Positions 27,269-36,076 of a stretch of DNA of 64,000 nt are shown here, piece by piece. The stretch is from Gemmobacter denitrificans (GTDB lineage: Bacteria; Pseudomonadota; Alphaproteobacteria; Rhodobacterales; Rhodobacteraceae): contig NZ_JBALHR010000006.1 of the NCBI RefSeq assembly GCF_036964905.1, forward strand, positions 62,001-126,000, read 5' to 3'. A program made the position numbers and the translations under genes. Under the pieces are notes generated by a model. It did no database searches and was not told the DNA's origin. It saw only the letters and a list, made by a program, of their open reading frames with translations. Position 1 is the stretch's first letter. Each line of letters begins with the position of its first letter.

Positions 27269-29352
27269 GCCTGAACCCCTTTGCGGACCAGAAGAAGACT
27301 GCCATCGTCTTGCATCACCACATCGAAAGGCGAGGTGACGACGGTCGAGGTTTCGCGTTCCACCACCACGGCAGGACCGGAAAGCCGGGCGCCGGGCGCA
27401 AGGCTCCCGCGTTCGACGATGGCGGTGGGCAGAGCTTCCCCCCTCGCCGGATCGAAAACCGGACGGGACATGGAAGCGCCAACGTCCGTCCGGCCCAAGG
27501 TCAGCGCGTGACGCATCGGTGCCGGACGGCTGTCCTGCGCCTTGACCGAGAAGGTCACGATTTCGATCTCCAATCCATCCAGCCCGACGATGGCGCGGCC
27601 AAAGAAGCGGGCGTAATTGGCGTGGAAATCCTGGCGCAGAAGATCCACGTCCGCTGCAGTAAAGGGGCGGTCCGGCAGCGCCACCGGAATTTCCCATCCC
27701 TGGCCGACATAACGCATGTAAGCGGTGATCGCGCGCTGGATGGCCCCATCGGTGCCCGCGCGCACAAATCCCTCGGCCGTGGCTTTCAGACCGTCCAGCA
27801 GGGTATTCACGTCATCCGCTACAAAGTCCGAAAGCCGCGTGACCTTGGAGGCCAGCGCCTCATACCCGAAGGGAGCCTTGAGGAAACCAATAGCCGATCC
27901 AACGCCAGCCCCCGCCGGGATCAGGCATTGGTCGATGCCCAGCTTTTCGCAGAGTCGCGCGGCGTGCAAAGGTGCCGCACCGCCAAAGGCCACCATGATG
28001 TTGTCCGAGATGTTCTTGCCGTTTTCCACCGCATGGACGCGCGCGGCATTGGCCATGTTCTCGTCCACCACCTCGCAGATGCCAAAGGCGGCGGGGGTGG
28101 CAGCCAGTTTCAGCCGATCCCCCACATCGCGCAGGATCGCGGCTTCAGACGCGGCGGCCGACAATTTGATCGCGCCACCCGCGAAATTGTCGGGGTCGAT
28201 CTTGCCCAGCACCAGATCGGCATCCGTGATCGCCGGACGCAGACCGCCGCGCTGATAGCAGGCCGGGCCGGGTTCCGAGGCCGCCGATTCAGGTCCTGTC
28301 TGAATACGACCCATGGCATCCACCCAAGCGATCGATCCGCCGCCCGCGCCGATCTCGATCATCTCGATGACGGGGATCGAGATCGGCATGCCCGAGCCCT
28401 TGGCAAAGCGGGTGGAGCGCGCAACCTCAAAGGTCCGGGCGGTCTTGGGGGCGAAATCCTCGATCAGGCAGATCTTTGCCGTGGTGCCGCCCATGTCGTA
28501 GCTGACAACCTTCTCCAGGCCGAAGCGCTCTGCCACGTCGGCGGCAAAGATCGCGCCGCCTGCCGGGCCGCTTTCGACCAATCGCACAGGGAACTCGGCA
28601 GCCGTTTCCACAGAAATCAGGCCGCCGCCCGAATGGATCATGAAGACCGGGCAGCCCGCCCCCTTTTCCTTCAACCGCACCTGCAACCGGCCCAAGTAAT
28701 CGGCCATCTGCGGGCGCACATAGGCATTGGCACACACGGTGTTGAAGCGTTCGAACTCGCGCATCTGCGGCGAGACTTCGGACGAGATCGAGATCGGCAG
28801 TCCCGTCTTGGCCGCAATGATCGCCCGAGCGCGTTCCTCATGAGCGGGGTTCATGTAGGAATGGATGAAGCCAATGGCGACAGAGCCGAATCCGCCTGAT
28901 GCGATCCGGTTGGCCAGCGTCTCAAGCGTCACCTCGTCCAGGGGCGCCAGTTCCTGCCCCTGCGCGCCAATCCGGCCCGCCACGGTAAAGCGATCTTCGC
29001 GCGGGACCAGCGGCGTTGGAAGCTGCATGTTCAGGTCATACTGGTCGAACCGGCTTTCGGTCCGCATCTCGATCACATCGCGGAAGCCGTCCGTCGTCAC
29101 GAAGGCCGTCCGTGCGCCGCGCCGCTCGATCAGGGCATTGGTGGCCAGCGTGGTGCCGTGGATCACGATCTCCAGATCGTCATATCCAAGCCCGGCCTCG
29201 GCCAGCACGATGTCGATCCCGTCAAGGATGGCCTGCTCGGGCGCTACATAGTTCGTCAGCACCTTGGTGGAATGCATGCCCCTTGGCGTTTCCAGCGCGA
29301 TGTCGGTGAAGGTGCCCCCGATGTCGGCACCAAGTCGGATCTGAGAGGTCAT
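27265..29352 (-). CDS. hyuA: Hydantoinase A/oxoprolinase family protein
   Basis: A 695-aa protein of normal length for HyuA. It begins with the ATPase-like motif LGADIGGTFTDIAL and has VIHGTTLATNALIERRGA, MIHSGGGLISVETA, SYDMGGTTAKICLIED and GGAAPLHAARL, all typical of the hydantoinase/oxoprolinase A family with an actin-like ATP site. It works with the adjacent HyuB. Start overlaps the TPP enzyme stop by ATGA. Confidence 0.92.
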   Translation of the reverse strand: MTSQIRLGADIGGTFTDIALETPRGMHSTKVLTNYVAPEQAILDGIDIVLAEAGLGYDDLEIVIHGTTLATNALIERRGARTAFVTTDGFRDVIEMRTESRFDQYDLNMQLPTPLVPREDRFTVAGRIGAQGQELAPLDEVTLETLANRIASGGFGSVAIGFIHSYMNPAHEERARAIIAAKTGLPISISSEVSPQMREFERFNTVCANAYVRPQMADYLGRLQVRLKEKGAGCPVFMIHSGGGLISVETAAEFPVRLVESGPAGGAIFAADVAERFGLEKVVSYDMGGTTAKICLIEDFAPKTARTFEVARSTRFAKGSGMPISIPVIEMIEIGAGGGSIAWVDAMGRIQTGPESAASEPGPACYQRGGLRPAITDADLVLGKIDPDNFAGGAIKLSAAASEAAILRDVGDRLKLAATPAAFGICEVVDENMANAARVHAVENGKNISDNIMVAFGGAAPLHAARLCEKLGIDQCLIPAGAGVGSAIGFLKAPFGYEALASKVTRLSDFVADDVNTLLDGLKATAEGFVRAGTDGAIQRAITAYMRYVGQGWEIPVALPDRPFTAADVDLLRQDFHANYARFFGRAIVGLDGLEIEIVTFSVKAQDSRPAPMRHALTLGRTDVGASMSRPVFDPARGEALPTAIVERGSLAPGARLSGPAVVVERETSTVVTSPFDVVMQDDGSLLLVRKGVQA

Positions 29353-31013
29353 TTCTTGTCCTTTGCCGCAATCGCCGCTTCCCGCATCTGCGAAAGCGTC
29401 TGGCGCGGGGTCAGCGCCTCGGGGCTGATGTTCAGGTCCAGCACCGCACCTGTGCGCGAGGCCAGGGCACGGGCAAAGGCGGCGGGGAAATCCTCGGTCC
29501 GCTCCACCCGTTCGGCGTGAAAGCCGTAGGATTTGGCCAGCATCACGAAATCGGGGTTTTCCAGCGTAGTGCCAGAGACCCGTGCCGGGTAGTGGCGTTC
29601 CTGATGCGCCCGGATCGTGCCATAGATGCCGTTGTTCAGGATCAGGACGATGGGCTGCGCCCCCGCCTGCATCGCGGTGCCAAGTTCCTGGCAGTTCATT
29701 TGGAAATCGCCATCCCCGGCAAAACAGACGACCGTGCGATCAGGATGGGCCACCTTGGCGGCCACTGCAGCCGGCACGCCATAGCCCATCGCCCCCGATT
29801 GCGGCGCGAGAAGCCGCGCCTTGCGGCCAAACTTGAAGAACTTGTTCGGCCAGACGGTGAAGTTGCCCGCCCCGTTGGTCAGGATCACATCTTCGGGCAG
29901 AATCTCCCGCAGATGCGCCGTGGCCAACCCCATGTCCACCGGCGAAGGCTGCGGGCTAAGTTCAAAGCCCGCCTCCCACTCGGCCCGCCCTTTCGCGCGC
30001 CAGGCCGTCCATCCGCCGGTGACCGGGCGCAGGGCCGCTGCAAAGGCGTTCGGCCCGGCCTGAATCCCAAGCGCAGGTTGATAGATCTTGCCGATCTCGC
30101 GATCTGACCCATGCACATGGATCAGCGTCTGAGCGGGGACCGGAACGGACAACAGCGTGTAGCCGTCGGTTGTCATCTCGCCAAAGCGGACGTTGATGGC
30201 CAGGATCACGTCCGCCTCGCAGATCAGGCGTCTCACGTTCGCGGGCATGCCCACGCCAGCCTCGCCCGCATAGACGGGTGAGTGGTTGTCGAACTGATCC
30301 TGATAGCGGAAGGCGGCGATCACAGGGATATCCGAAGCTTCGGCAAAGGCTTGAAGTGCCGCCTTGCCGGCGTCGGTCCAGTTGCAGCCACCCATCAGGA
30401 TCAGTGGGCGGGATGCCTTGCCCAGAAGCCCAAGCGCCGCGTCCATCGCCTCTGGCTCTGCCGCCGCCTCGGCAATCTGGGCGGGCCCGATCAGGGGGGC
30501 GGCATCTGTCAGGCTGGTCAGCATGTCTTCAGGCAGGGCAATGACCACAGGTCCGGGGCGGCCGGTTGTGGTGGTTACCCAGGCGCGACCGAGGATTTCG
30601 GGGATGCGCGCCACGTCGTCGATCTCGACGGCCCATTTCGCCATCGTGCCGAACACCGCGCGGTAGTCGATCTCCTGAAACGCCTCGCGGCCTTTCATGT
30701 CGGTGCCGACTTGGCCCACGAAGATGATCATCGGTGCAGAGTCCTGCATCGCGGTGTGGATGCCGATCGAGGCGTTGGTCACTCCCGGCCCGCGCGTGAC
30801 AAAACAAAGCCCCGGCTGGCCCGTCAGCTTGCCATAGGCGGCGGCCATGAAGGCCGCCCCGCCTTCGTTCCGGCAGAGCACGAAGTCCAGTTGGCCTTTC
30901 GTATCGTGCAACGCGTCCAGCACCGCCAGATAGCTTTCGCCCGGAACCCCGAACCCTTTGCTTGCGCCAAGTGCCACAAGGCTTTCGACCAAAAGCTGAC
31001 CGCCGTTTCGCAT
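29349..31013 (-). CDS. Thiamine-pyrophosphate-dependent enzyme (acetolactate synthase large-subunit-like)
   Basis: A 554-aa protein of the three-domain POX/ILVB family. The start at MRNGGQLLVESLVALGA is chosen because the family begins here and a GGGAAG ribosome-binding site precedes it; a longer frame starts 63 bp upstream. The TPP motif is GDGDFQMNCQELGTAM through ILNN. The N-terminal Glu in GVPGESYLAVLDAL aligns with the catalytic Glu. Likely chemistry is decarboxylation or carboligation of a 2-oxo acid. It is the first gene of the unit that runs through hyuAB to lysR, with operator copy 2 at 79 bp upstream. Confidence 0.85.
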   Translation of the reverse strand: MRNGGQLLVESLVALGASKGFGVPGESYLAVLDALHDTKGQLDFVLCRNEGGAAFMAAAYGKLTGQPGLCFVTRGPGVTNASIGIHTAMQDSAPMIIFVGQVGTDMKGREAFQEIDYRAVFGTMAKWAVEIDDVARIPEILGRAWVTTTTGRPGPVVIALPEDMLTSLTDAAPLIGPAQIAEAAAEPEAMDAALGLLGKASRPLILMGGCNWTDAGKAALQAFAEASDIPVIAAFRYQDQFDNHSPVYAGEAGVGMPANVRRLICEADVILAINVRFGEMTTDGYTLLSVPVPAQTLIHVHGSDREIGKIYQPALGIQAGPNAFAAALRPVTGGWTAWRAKGRAEWEAGFELSPQPSPVDMGLATAHLREILPEDVILTNGAGNFTVWPNKFFKFGRKARLLAPQSGAMGYGVPAAVAAKVAHPDRTVVCFAGDGDFQMNCQELGTAMQAGAQPIVLILNNGIYGTIRAHQERHYPARVSGTTLENPDFVMLAKSYGFHAERVERTEDFPAAFARALASRTGAVLDLNISPEALTPRQTLSQMREAAIAAKDKK

Positions 31014-31069
31014 CACGTTCTTCCCAATGCTGATTTCCCGGTCATCCTGCCCCCTTTCGGACGCTGCCG

Positions 31070-31108
31070 AAATCAAGAATTGCGGGCAATTGACAAGTAA
31101 TTCTTGTC
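31070..31108. promoter_or_regulatory. LysR-type operator, copy 2
   Basis: AAATCAAGAA is followed, 22 bp after its first base, by GACAAGTAATTCTTGTC, a palindrome with 6-bp arms (7-bp if the flanking T and A are counted). The palindrome begins 79 bp upstream of the TPP enzyme start, overlapping the end of the preceding FAD-oxidase gene. Confidence 0.75.
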
Positions 31109-32513
31109 AGTCCTTGGCGATGATCACACCAGGATTAAGGATGCCATTGTCGTCTATGGCGCATTTGATCCGTTTCATCAGATCGCGCTCGACGGGGTCG
31201 CGCAGCGTATCGGCTAAGGCGACCTTGGATCGTCCGAGCCCGTGTTCGGCGGCAAAGCTGCCCCCCATGCCATCGGCCAGCCGCGCGAGCGACAGTCCGA
31301 AATCGGGACCCAGGCCACCGAAATCTGCCTGCCCCTGAGGTGGGGTCAAGTTGTAGTGGATGTTGCCGTCGCCCAAGTGACCAAAGGGGTTGATCCGCGT
31401 TCCCGGCAGCAGCCCCTCGCAGATATTCGCCCCTTCGGCCACAAATTCGGCAATGCGCCCGGGTGGAACGGAAATGTCGTGCTTCAACTGCGGGCCTTCC
31501 AGCCGCTGCCCCTCGGGCTGTTCTTCGCGCAGACGCCAGAAGGCGGCGCGTTGCGATTCCGATGCCGCAAGCGCGCCGTCTGTCACCAGACCCTCGGCCA
31601 TTCCCCATTCCAGAACATCCTGCAGGATGTCATCCAGCGGCACACGGGCCGAGGTACTTGCCACCTCGACCAGCAGATACCATTCCGACCGGCTTTCCAG
31701 CGGAAAGACCAGCCCCGGCACATGGCGCAGCGCCAAGGACAATCCTAGGTCGGGAAAGAACTCCAGACCGGTCAGGAACTCGCCGGCATCAGACCGCAAG
31801 CGGCGACCAAAAGTCACCAAAGCCCCGCCATCGGGCAGCGCCAGAAGCGCGGTCTGCCGATGGCTCGGTTGAGGCGACAGGCGCAGAACCGCACGTGTGA
31901 CCACGCCAAGCGTGCCTTCCGCCCCACAAAAGAGCTTCCGCAGCGCATATCCGGCGTTGTCTTTCTGTACCGCGCGGAGACCGTTCCAGATTGTGCCATC
32001 AGACAGGACCACCTCCAGCCCCTGCACAAGATCGGACATCATGCCAAAGCGAAAGGCATGGCTGCCCCCTGCATTGGTGCCGATCAACCCGCCGATCTGC
32101 GCGCTGCCTTCGGCCCCCAGATGCAGTGGAAACATCAGCCCCGATCCCTCAAGCGCCGTGTGCAACGATGCCAGCACGGCCCCCGCCTGCACCGTGATCG
32201 TCCCGCTGGCCAGATCGGGGGCATCCATCGATGCCATCCGGGCCAGCGACAGGATCACCGCCCCCTCATGTCCCGCCACCGCCGCCCCGCACAACCCGGT
32301 GTTGCCGCCCTGTGGCACAATTGCGACGCCCGCCGCGTGACAGGCGGCTACCACTCGGGAAACCTCTTCGGTCGAGGCGGGCCGCGCTACACCCAAGGGC
32401 GGCGCGCCATAGCGGTCGAGCCAATCGCGCGACCAGGGGCGGGCGTCAGCACTGGCGACCCAACCCTTAGGCCCAAGGATCTGGCGAAGCGTTGCCTCCA
32501 ACATGCCGGTCAT
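31107..32513 (-). CDS. FAD-linked oxidase (GlcD/D-2-hydroxyglutarate dehydrogenase-like)
   Basis: A 468-aa protein with the VAO/FAD_binding_4 domain (AIVPQGGNTGLCGAAV, about 76-91) and the FAD-linked oxidase C-terminal domain (PFGHLGDGNIHYNL and AAEHGLGRSK). The His-Asn and HLGDGN motifs are those of D-2-hydroxyglutarate and D-lactate dehydrogenases, many of which pass electrons to ETF. EtfAB genes lie in the same unit, which supports that partner. Coupled by ATGA to the aldehyde dehydrogenase gene. Confidence 0.88.
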   Translation of the reverse strand: MTGMLEATLRQILGPKGWVASADARPWSRDWLDRYGAPPLGVARPASTEEVSRVVAACHAAGVAIVPQGGNTGLCGAAVAGHEGAVILSLARMASMDAPDLASGTITVQAGAVLASLHTALEGSGLMFPLHLGAEGSAQIGGLIGTNAGGSHAFRFGMMSDLVQGLEVVLSDGTIWNGLRAVQKDNAGYALRKLFCGAEGTLGVVTRAVLRLSPQPSHRQTALLALPDGGALVTFGRRLRSDAGEFLTGLEFFPDLGLSLALRHVPGLVFPLESRSEWYLLVEVASTSARVPLDDILQDVLEWGMAEGLVTDGALAASESQRAAFWRLREEQPEGQRLEGPQLKHDISVPPGRIAEFVAEGANICEGLLPGTRINPFGHLGDGNIHYNLTPPQGQADFGGLGPDFGLSLARLADGMGGSFAAEHGLGRSKVALADTLRDPVERDLMKRIKCAIDDNGILNPGVIIAKD

Positions 32514-33955
32514 CCTGCAAAGACGTAGGCGGTCTTGACCGAGGTGTAGAAATCCATCGCCATCCGCCCCTGTTCCCGCCCGCCAAGGCTGGACGCCCCG
32601 CGCCCCCCGAAAGGCACATGGTAGTCCACCCCCGCCGTGGGCAGGTTCACCATTACCATGCCCGCCTTGGACCCACGCCGGAACGCCGTCGCATGTTTCA
32701 GGGATCCCGTGCAGATACCGGAGGACAGACCAAATGGCGTGTCATTGGCCACGGCCAGCGCTTCGTCGAAATCGGCAACCTTGATGACACTGGCACAGGG
32801 GCCAAAGATCTCTTCACGGCTGACCCGCATCTGGTTGGTGGCCCCAACAAACAACGCGGGGGATTGAAAACTGCCAGGCCGGTTCAGCCGCTGGCCGCCA
32901 ATCACCTCGCAGCCTTCCTCAGCAGCAAGGCGGACATAGTCAAGGTTGCCGGCAAGCTGGCCTTCCGAAACCACGGGGCCCATCTGCGTTGCCGCCTCCA
33001 GCGGGTCACCTACCGGCAGCGCGCCCATCGCGGCACTCAGTCGGGCGACGAATTCATCGTGGACCCGGTCTTCAACGATCAGCCGCGAGGACGCGGTGCA
33101 GCGCTGCCCAGTCGAAAAGAACGCCCCGTTCAGGCAGGCATTCACCGCAAGGTCCAGATCGGCATCGGCCATGACCACCATCGGGTTCTTGCCGCCCATC
33201 TCCAGTTGGACTTTCTTCATCCCCGCCGCACAACCCGCCGCGATCCCCCGCCCGACGCGTTCGGACCCAGTGAAGGAAATCGCCGCCACATCCGGGTGCT
33301 GCACCAAGGCTGCCCCGATCTCGGACCCGCGCCCCATGACCAGATTGAACACCCCCGCCGGACAACCCGCCGCCTCCAGCACTTCGGCCAGAATATGCGC
33401 ACAGGCGGGCGTCAGGTCGGCAGGTTTCATCACCACGCAATTGCCCGCCGCCAACGCCGGGGCTGCCTTCCACGCCGGAATGGCGATCGGAAAATTCCAC
33501 GGCGTAATCAGACCCACGACCCCCAAGGGTTCGCGCATCACATCCACCTCGACCCCATCGCGGATCGAGTTCAGCTTTTCGCCCGGATTGCGTACCGCCT
33601 CGCCCGCATAGAAGTGGAAAAGTTGCGCCGCACGCAGCGCCTCGCCCTTTGCCTCGCCCAGGGTCTTGCCTTCCTCCCGCGCCAGTACGCGCCCAAGCTC
33701 GTCGTTGCGCGCCAGAAGGAGATCGCCAGCCCGTCGGAGCACATCCGACCGCAGCTGCGGGGAGGCTGCCGCCCACCCCCGTGCCGCCGCCGATGCGGCG
33801 GCAACCGCAGCCTCTACATCGGCCTTGCCGCCACGGGCATAGACGCCGATCAGGTCGTCGGGATTGGCCGGATTGCGGTCTTCGGCGGCATCATCTGCTG
33901 CAACCCACTGACCGCGAATGAAATTCTTGAGTATCTCTGCCATGTCGCTACTCAT
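32510..33955 (-). CDS. NAD(P)-dependent aldehyde dehydrogenase (2-oxoglutarate-semialdehyde dehydrogenase-like)
   Basis: A 481-aa ALDH. NAD-binding FTGSERVGRGIAAGC, catalytic Glu in LEMGGKNPMVV and catalytic Cys in FSTGQRCTASSRL are all present. PFGGRGASSLGGREQG near the C-terminus is of the KGSADH/succinate-semialdehyde dehydrogenase type. It could oxidise the aldehyde left by the TPP enzyme (inference). It lies 51 bp after etfA. Confidence 0.9.
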   Translation of the reverse strand: MSSDMAEILKNFIRGQWVAADDAAEDRNPANPDDLIGVYARGGKADVEAAVAAASAAARGWAAASPQLRSDVLRRAGDLLLARNDELGRVLAREEGKTLGEAKGEALRAAQLFHFYAGEAVRNPGEKLNSIRDGVEVDVMREPLGVVGLITPWNFPIAIPAWKAAPALAAGNCVVMKPADLTPACAHILAEVLEAAGCPAGVFNLVMGRGSEIGAALVQHPDVAAISFTGSERVGRGIAAGCAAGMKKVQLEMGGKNPMVVMADADLDLAVNACLNGAFFSTGQRCTASSRLIVEDRVHDEFVARLSAAMGALPVGDPLEAATQMGPVVSEGQLAGNLDYVRLAAEEGCEVIGGQRLNRPGSFQSPALFVGATNQMRVSREEIFGPCASVIKVADFDEALAVANDTPFGLSSGICTGSLKHATAFRRGSKAGMVMVNLPTAGVDYHVPFGGRGASSLGGREQGRMAMDFYTSVKTAYVFAG

Positions 33956-34006
33956 TTCTTGAGGCGCGGCATGCGCCGGTTTCGAAAACGGTGCCGTGAT
34001 GGCTGC

Positions 34007-34930
34007 TCAGATCTTCGCTTCTAGCTCTGGGACAGCCGTGAAGAGATCCGCGACCAGCCCGTAATCCGCGACCTGGAAGATCGGGGCCTCTTCGTCCTTG
34101 TTGATCGCGACGATGACTTTCGAGTCCTTCATCCCCGCAAGGTGCTGAATCGCGCCCGAGATGCCGACGGCTACGTAAAGCGTGGGGGCCACGACCTTGC
34201 CGGTCTGGCCGACCTGCCAGTCGTTCGGCGCGTAGCCCGAATCGACCGCCGCGCGGGATGCGCCGACGGCGGCACCCAGCTTGTCGGCCAGCTTTTCGAT
34301 CATGGCGAAGTTCTCTAGGGAACCCACACCACGACCACCCGAGACGACGATGCCTGCGCTCGTCAGTTCGGGGCGGTCGGAAGCGACCACCTTGTCCTCG
34401 ACCCACTTGGACAGTGACCCGTCAGCGGCGGCGGCGACCTTCTCGACCGAAGCCGACCCCGTGCTGCCAGCCGCGGCGAAGGAGGCGGTGCGGACGGTCA
34501 GCACCTTCTTGGCATCCGACGACTTCACGGTCTGCACGGCATTGCCCGCATAGATCGGGCGCTCGAAGGTGTCGGCATCGACCACGGCGGTCACGTCCGA
34601 GATCACCATCACATCCAAGAGCGCGGCGACGCGGGGCAGCACGTTCTTGGAGAACGCGGTCGCGGCGGCGGCGATGTGGCTGTAGCCACCTGCCAGACCG
34701 ACGACCAGCGCGGCGATGGGTTCGGCCATCCCGTGATCGAAGGCGGCGTCATCGGCATGCAGCACCTTGGCCGCACCGTCGAGCTTCGCAGCCTCGGCTG
34801 CGGCGGCGGCAGAGGTGCCGGCGACCAGCACATGGACCTCGCCCAGAGCCTTCACCGCGCTCAGCGCCTTGGCCACCGCATCGGTCGCCAGTTGCCCGTC
34901 ATTCACATCGGCAAGCAGAAGAACGGCCAT
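34007..34930 (-). CDS. etfA: Electron transfer flavoprotein alpha subunit
   Basis: A 307-aa EtfA. The C-terminal FAD-binding signature GISGAIQHLAGMKDSKVIVAINKDEEAPIF is complete in the sequence and VVSGGRGVGSLENF precedes it. EtfA with EtfB carries electrons from flavin dehydrogenases to the quinone pool through ETF-quinone oxidoreductase. Two bp separate it from etfB. Confidence 0.95.
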   Translation of the reverse strand: MAVLLLADVNDGQLATDAVAKALSAVKALGEVHVLVAGTSAAAAAEAAKLDGAAKVLHADDAAFDHGMAEPIAALVVGLAGGYSHIAAAATAFSKNVLPRVAALLDVMVISDVTAVVDADTFERPIYAGNAVQTVKSSDAKKVLTVRTASFAAAGSTGSASVEKVAAAADGSLSKWVEDKVVASDRPELTSAGIVVSGGRGVGSLENFAMIEKLADKLGAAVGASRAAVDSGYAPNDWQVGQTGKVVAPTLYVAVGISGAIQHLAGMKDSKVIVAINKDEEAPIFQVADYGLVADLFTAVPELEAKI

Positions 34931-34931
34931 C

Positions 34932-35693
34932 TCAGATCACTCCCACTTCGTCTTTCAGTTTCGCGATCAGCTCGTCCACCGAGCCGACCTTCACGCCCGC
35001 CTTGCGGCCTGCCGGTTCGACCGTCTTCACGACCGACAGGCGGGGGCTGACGTCCACGCCGTAATCGGCGGGGGTCTTGGTCGCCAGCGGCTTGGTCTTG
35101 GCCTTCATGATGTTCGGCAAGCTCGCGTAGCGCGGCTCGTTCAGGCGCAGGTCCACGCTGATGATGGTCGGCATCTTGACCGAGATGGTCTGAAGCCCGC
35201 CGTCAACCTCGCGCGTCACCTTCGCGGTGTCGCCCTCGATGGCGACTTCCGAGGCAAAGGAGGCCTGCGACCAGCCGAGCAGGGCCGAGAGCATCTGGCC
35301 CGTGGCGTTCATGTCATTGTCGATGGCCTGCTTGCCGCAGAGGACGAGGCCCGGGCCTTCTTCCGTGACCACGCCCACCAGCAGCTTGGCCACGGCGAGG
35401 GGTTCGATATCTGTGTGCGCATCCGCCGCAGCTTCGATCAGGATGGCACGGTCGGCACCCATCGCCAGCGCCGTTCGCAACGTCTCTTGCGCCTGCTTCA
35501 CGCCGATGGAAACCACGACGACTTCGGTCGCTACGCCTTTTTCTTTCAGGCGGATCGCCTCTTCGACAGCAATCTCGTCGAAGGGGTTCATCGACATCTT
35601 CACATTGGCCAGATCAACGCCCGATCCGTCCGCCTTGACGCGCACCTTCACGTTGTAGTCGATCACCCGTTTGACAGGCACCAGGACCTTCAT
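34932..35693 (-). CDS. etfB: Electron transfer flavoprotein beta subunit
   Basis: A 253-aa EtfB starting MKVLVPVKRVIDYNVK, the normal N-terminus; the longer open frame upstream is not family sequence. The beta-subunit signature VDLRLNEPRYASLPNIMKAK is present. First gene of etfBA-ALDH-FAD oxidase, with operator copy 3 placed 79 bp upstream. Confidence 0.95.
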   Translation of the reverse strand: MKVLVPVKRVIDYNVKVRVKADGSGVDLANVKMSMNPFDEIAVEEAIRLKEKGVATEVVVVSIGVKQAQETLRTALAMGADRAILIEAAADAHTDIEPLAVAKLLVGVVTEEGPGLVLCGKQAIDNDMNATGQMLSALLGWSQASFASEVAIEGDTAKVTREVDGGLQTISVKMPTIISVDLRLNEPRYASLPNIMKAKTKPLATKTPADYGVDVSPRLSVVKTVEPAGRKAGVKVGSVDELIAKLKDEVGVI

Positions 35694-36076
35694 GGGTTCT
35701 GCCCCTTTGATTGTTCCGGGGCGACAATACCGACAGACTTCCGCGCGAGATGCCAAGAAAAGCGGGGAATTGCCAAGTTTTACTTTACAGTACTAACTTG
35801 TGAAGTAGCGCGCCAGTTGCGGTAGCGCTCTAGCGCGGCGACATCTCGGATCAAGCTGCCACCTTCCGCGCAATCTAGCTCCTGTGGTACTTGGGTCCTC
35901 GACGCCTTTCCACAGTTTGGATGCCCGGTCTTGACCTTCCTCTACGTTCCCTTACTGGCAGCGCTCGCTGGCGAGCTACCGTATTGTCGCCGGCCTGACC
36001 CATAAACTGCAACTTGCACTCATCTGGTCTTTTCCTTTAGCCAAGGTTCCTCGAGCAAAATTGAGCTTAGGGTTGT
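35694..36076. other. Intergenic region with LysR-type operator copy 3
   Basis: The part near etfB carries the third LysR-type site (35750-35788). The rest, about 35790-36076, has no recognisable gene. Short stretches of the minus strand near 35980-36060 read like decayed coding sequence but match nothing I can name. Confidence 0.5.
35750..35788. promoter_or_regulatory. LysR-type operator, copy 3
   Basis: CCAAGAAAAGCGGGGAATTG followed by CCAAG aligns without gaps to TCAAGAATTGCGGGCAATTG followed by ACAAG of copy 2 (20 of 25 positions equal). The second half-site GCCAAGTTTTACTTTAC keeps the left arm but a poorer right arm. Its distance to the etfB start, 79 bp, equals that of copy 2 to the TPP enzyme. 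Confidence 0.65.

Noticed and set aside
25646..27697. Longer hyuB frame with 143 extra N-terminal codons
   Set aside because: The extra part overlaps hyuA and has no family likeness; the inner ATG overlaps the hyuA stop by ATGA like its neighbours.
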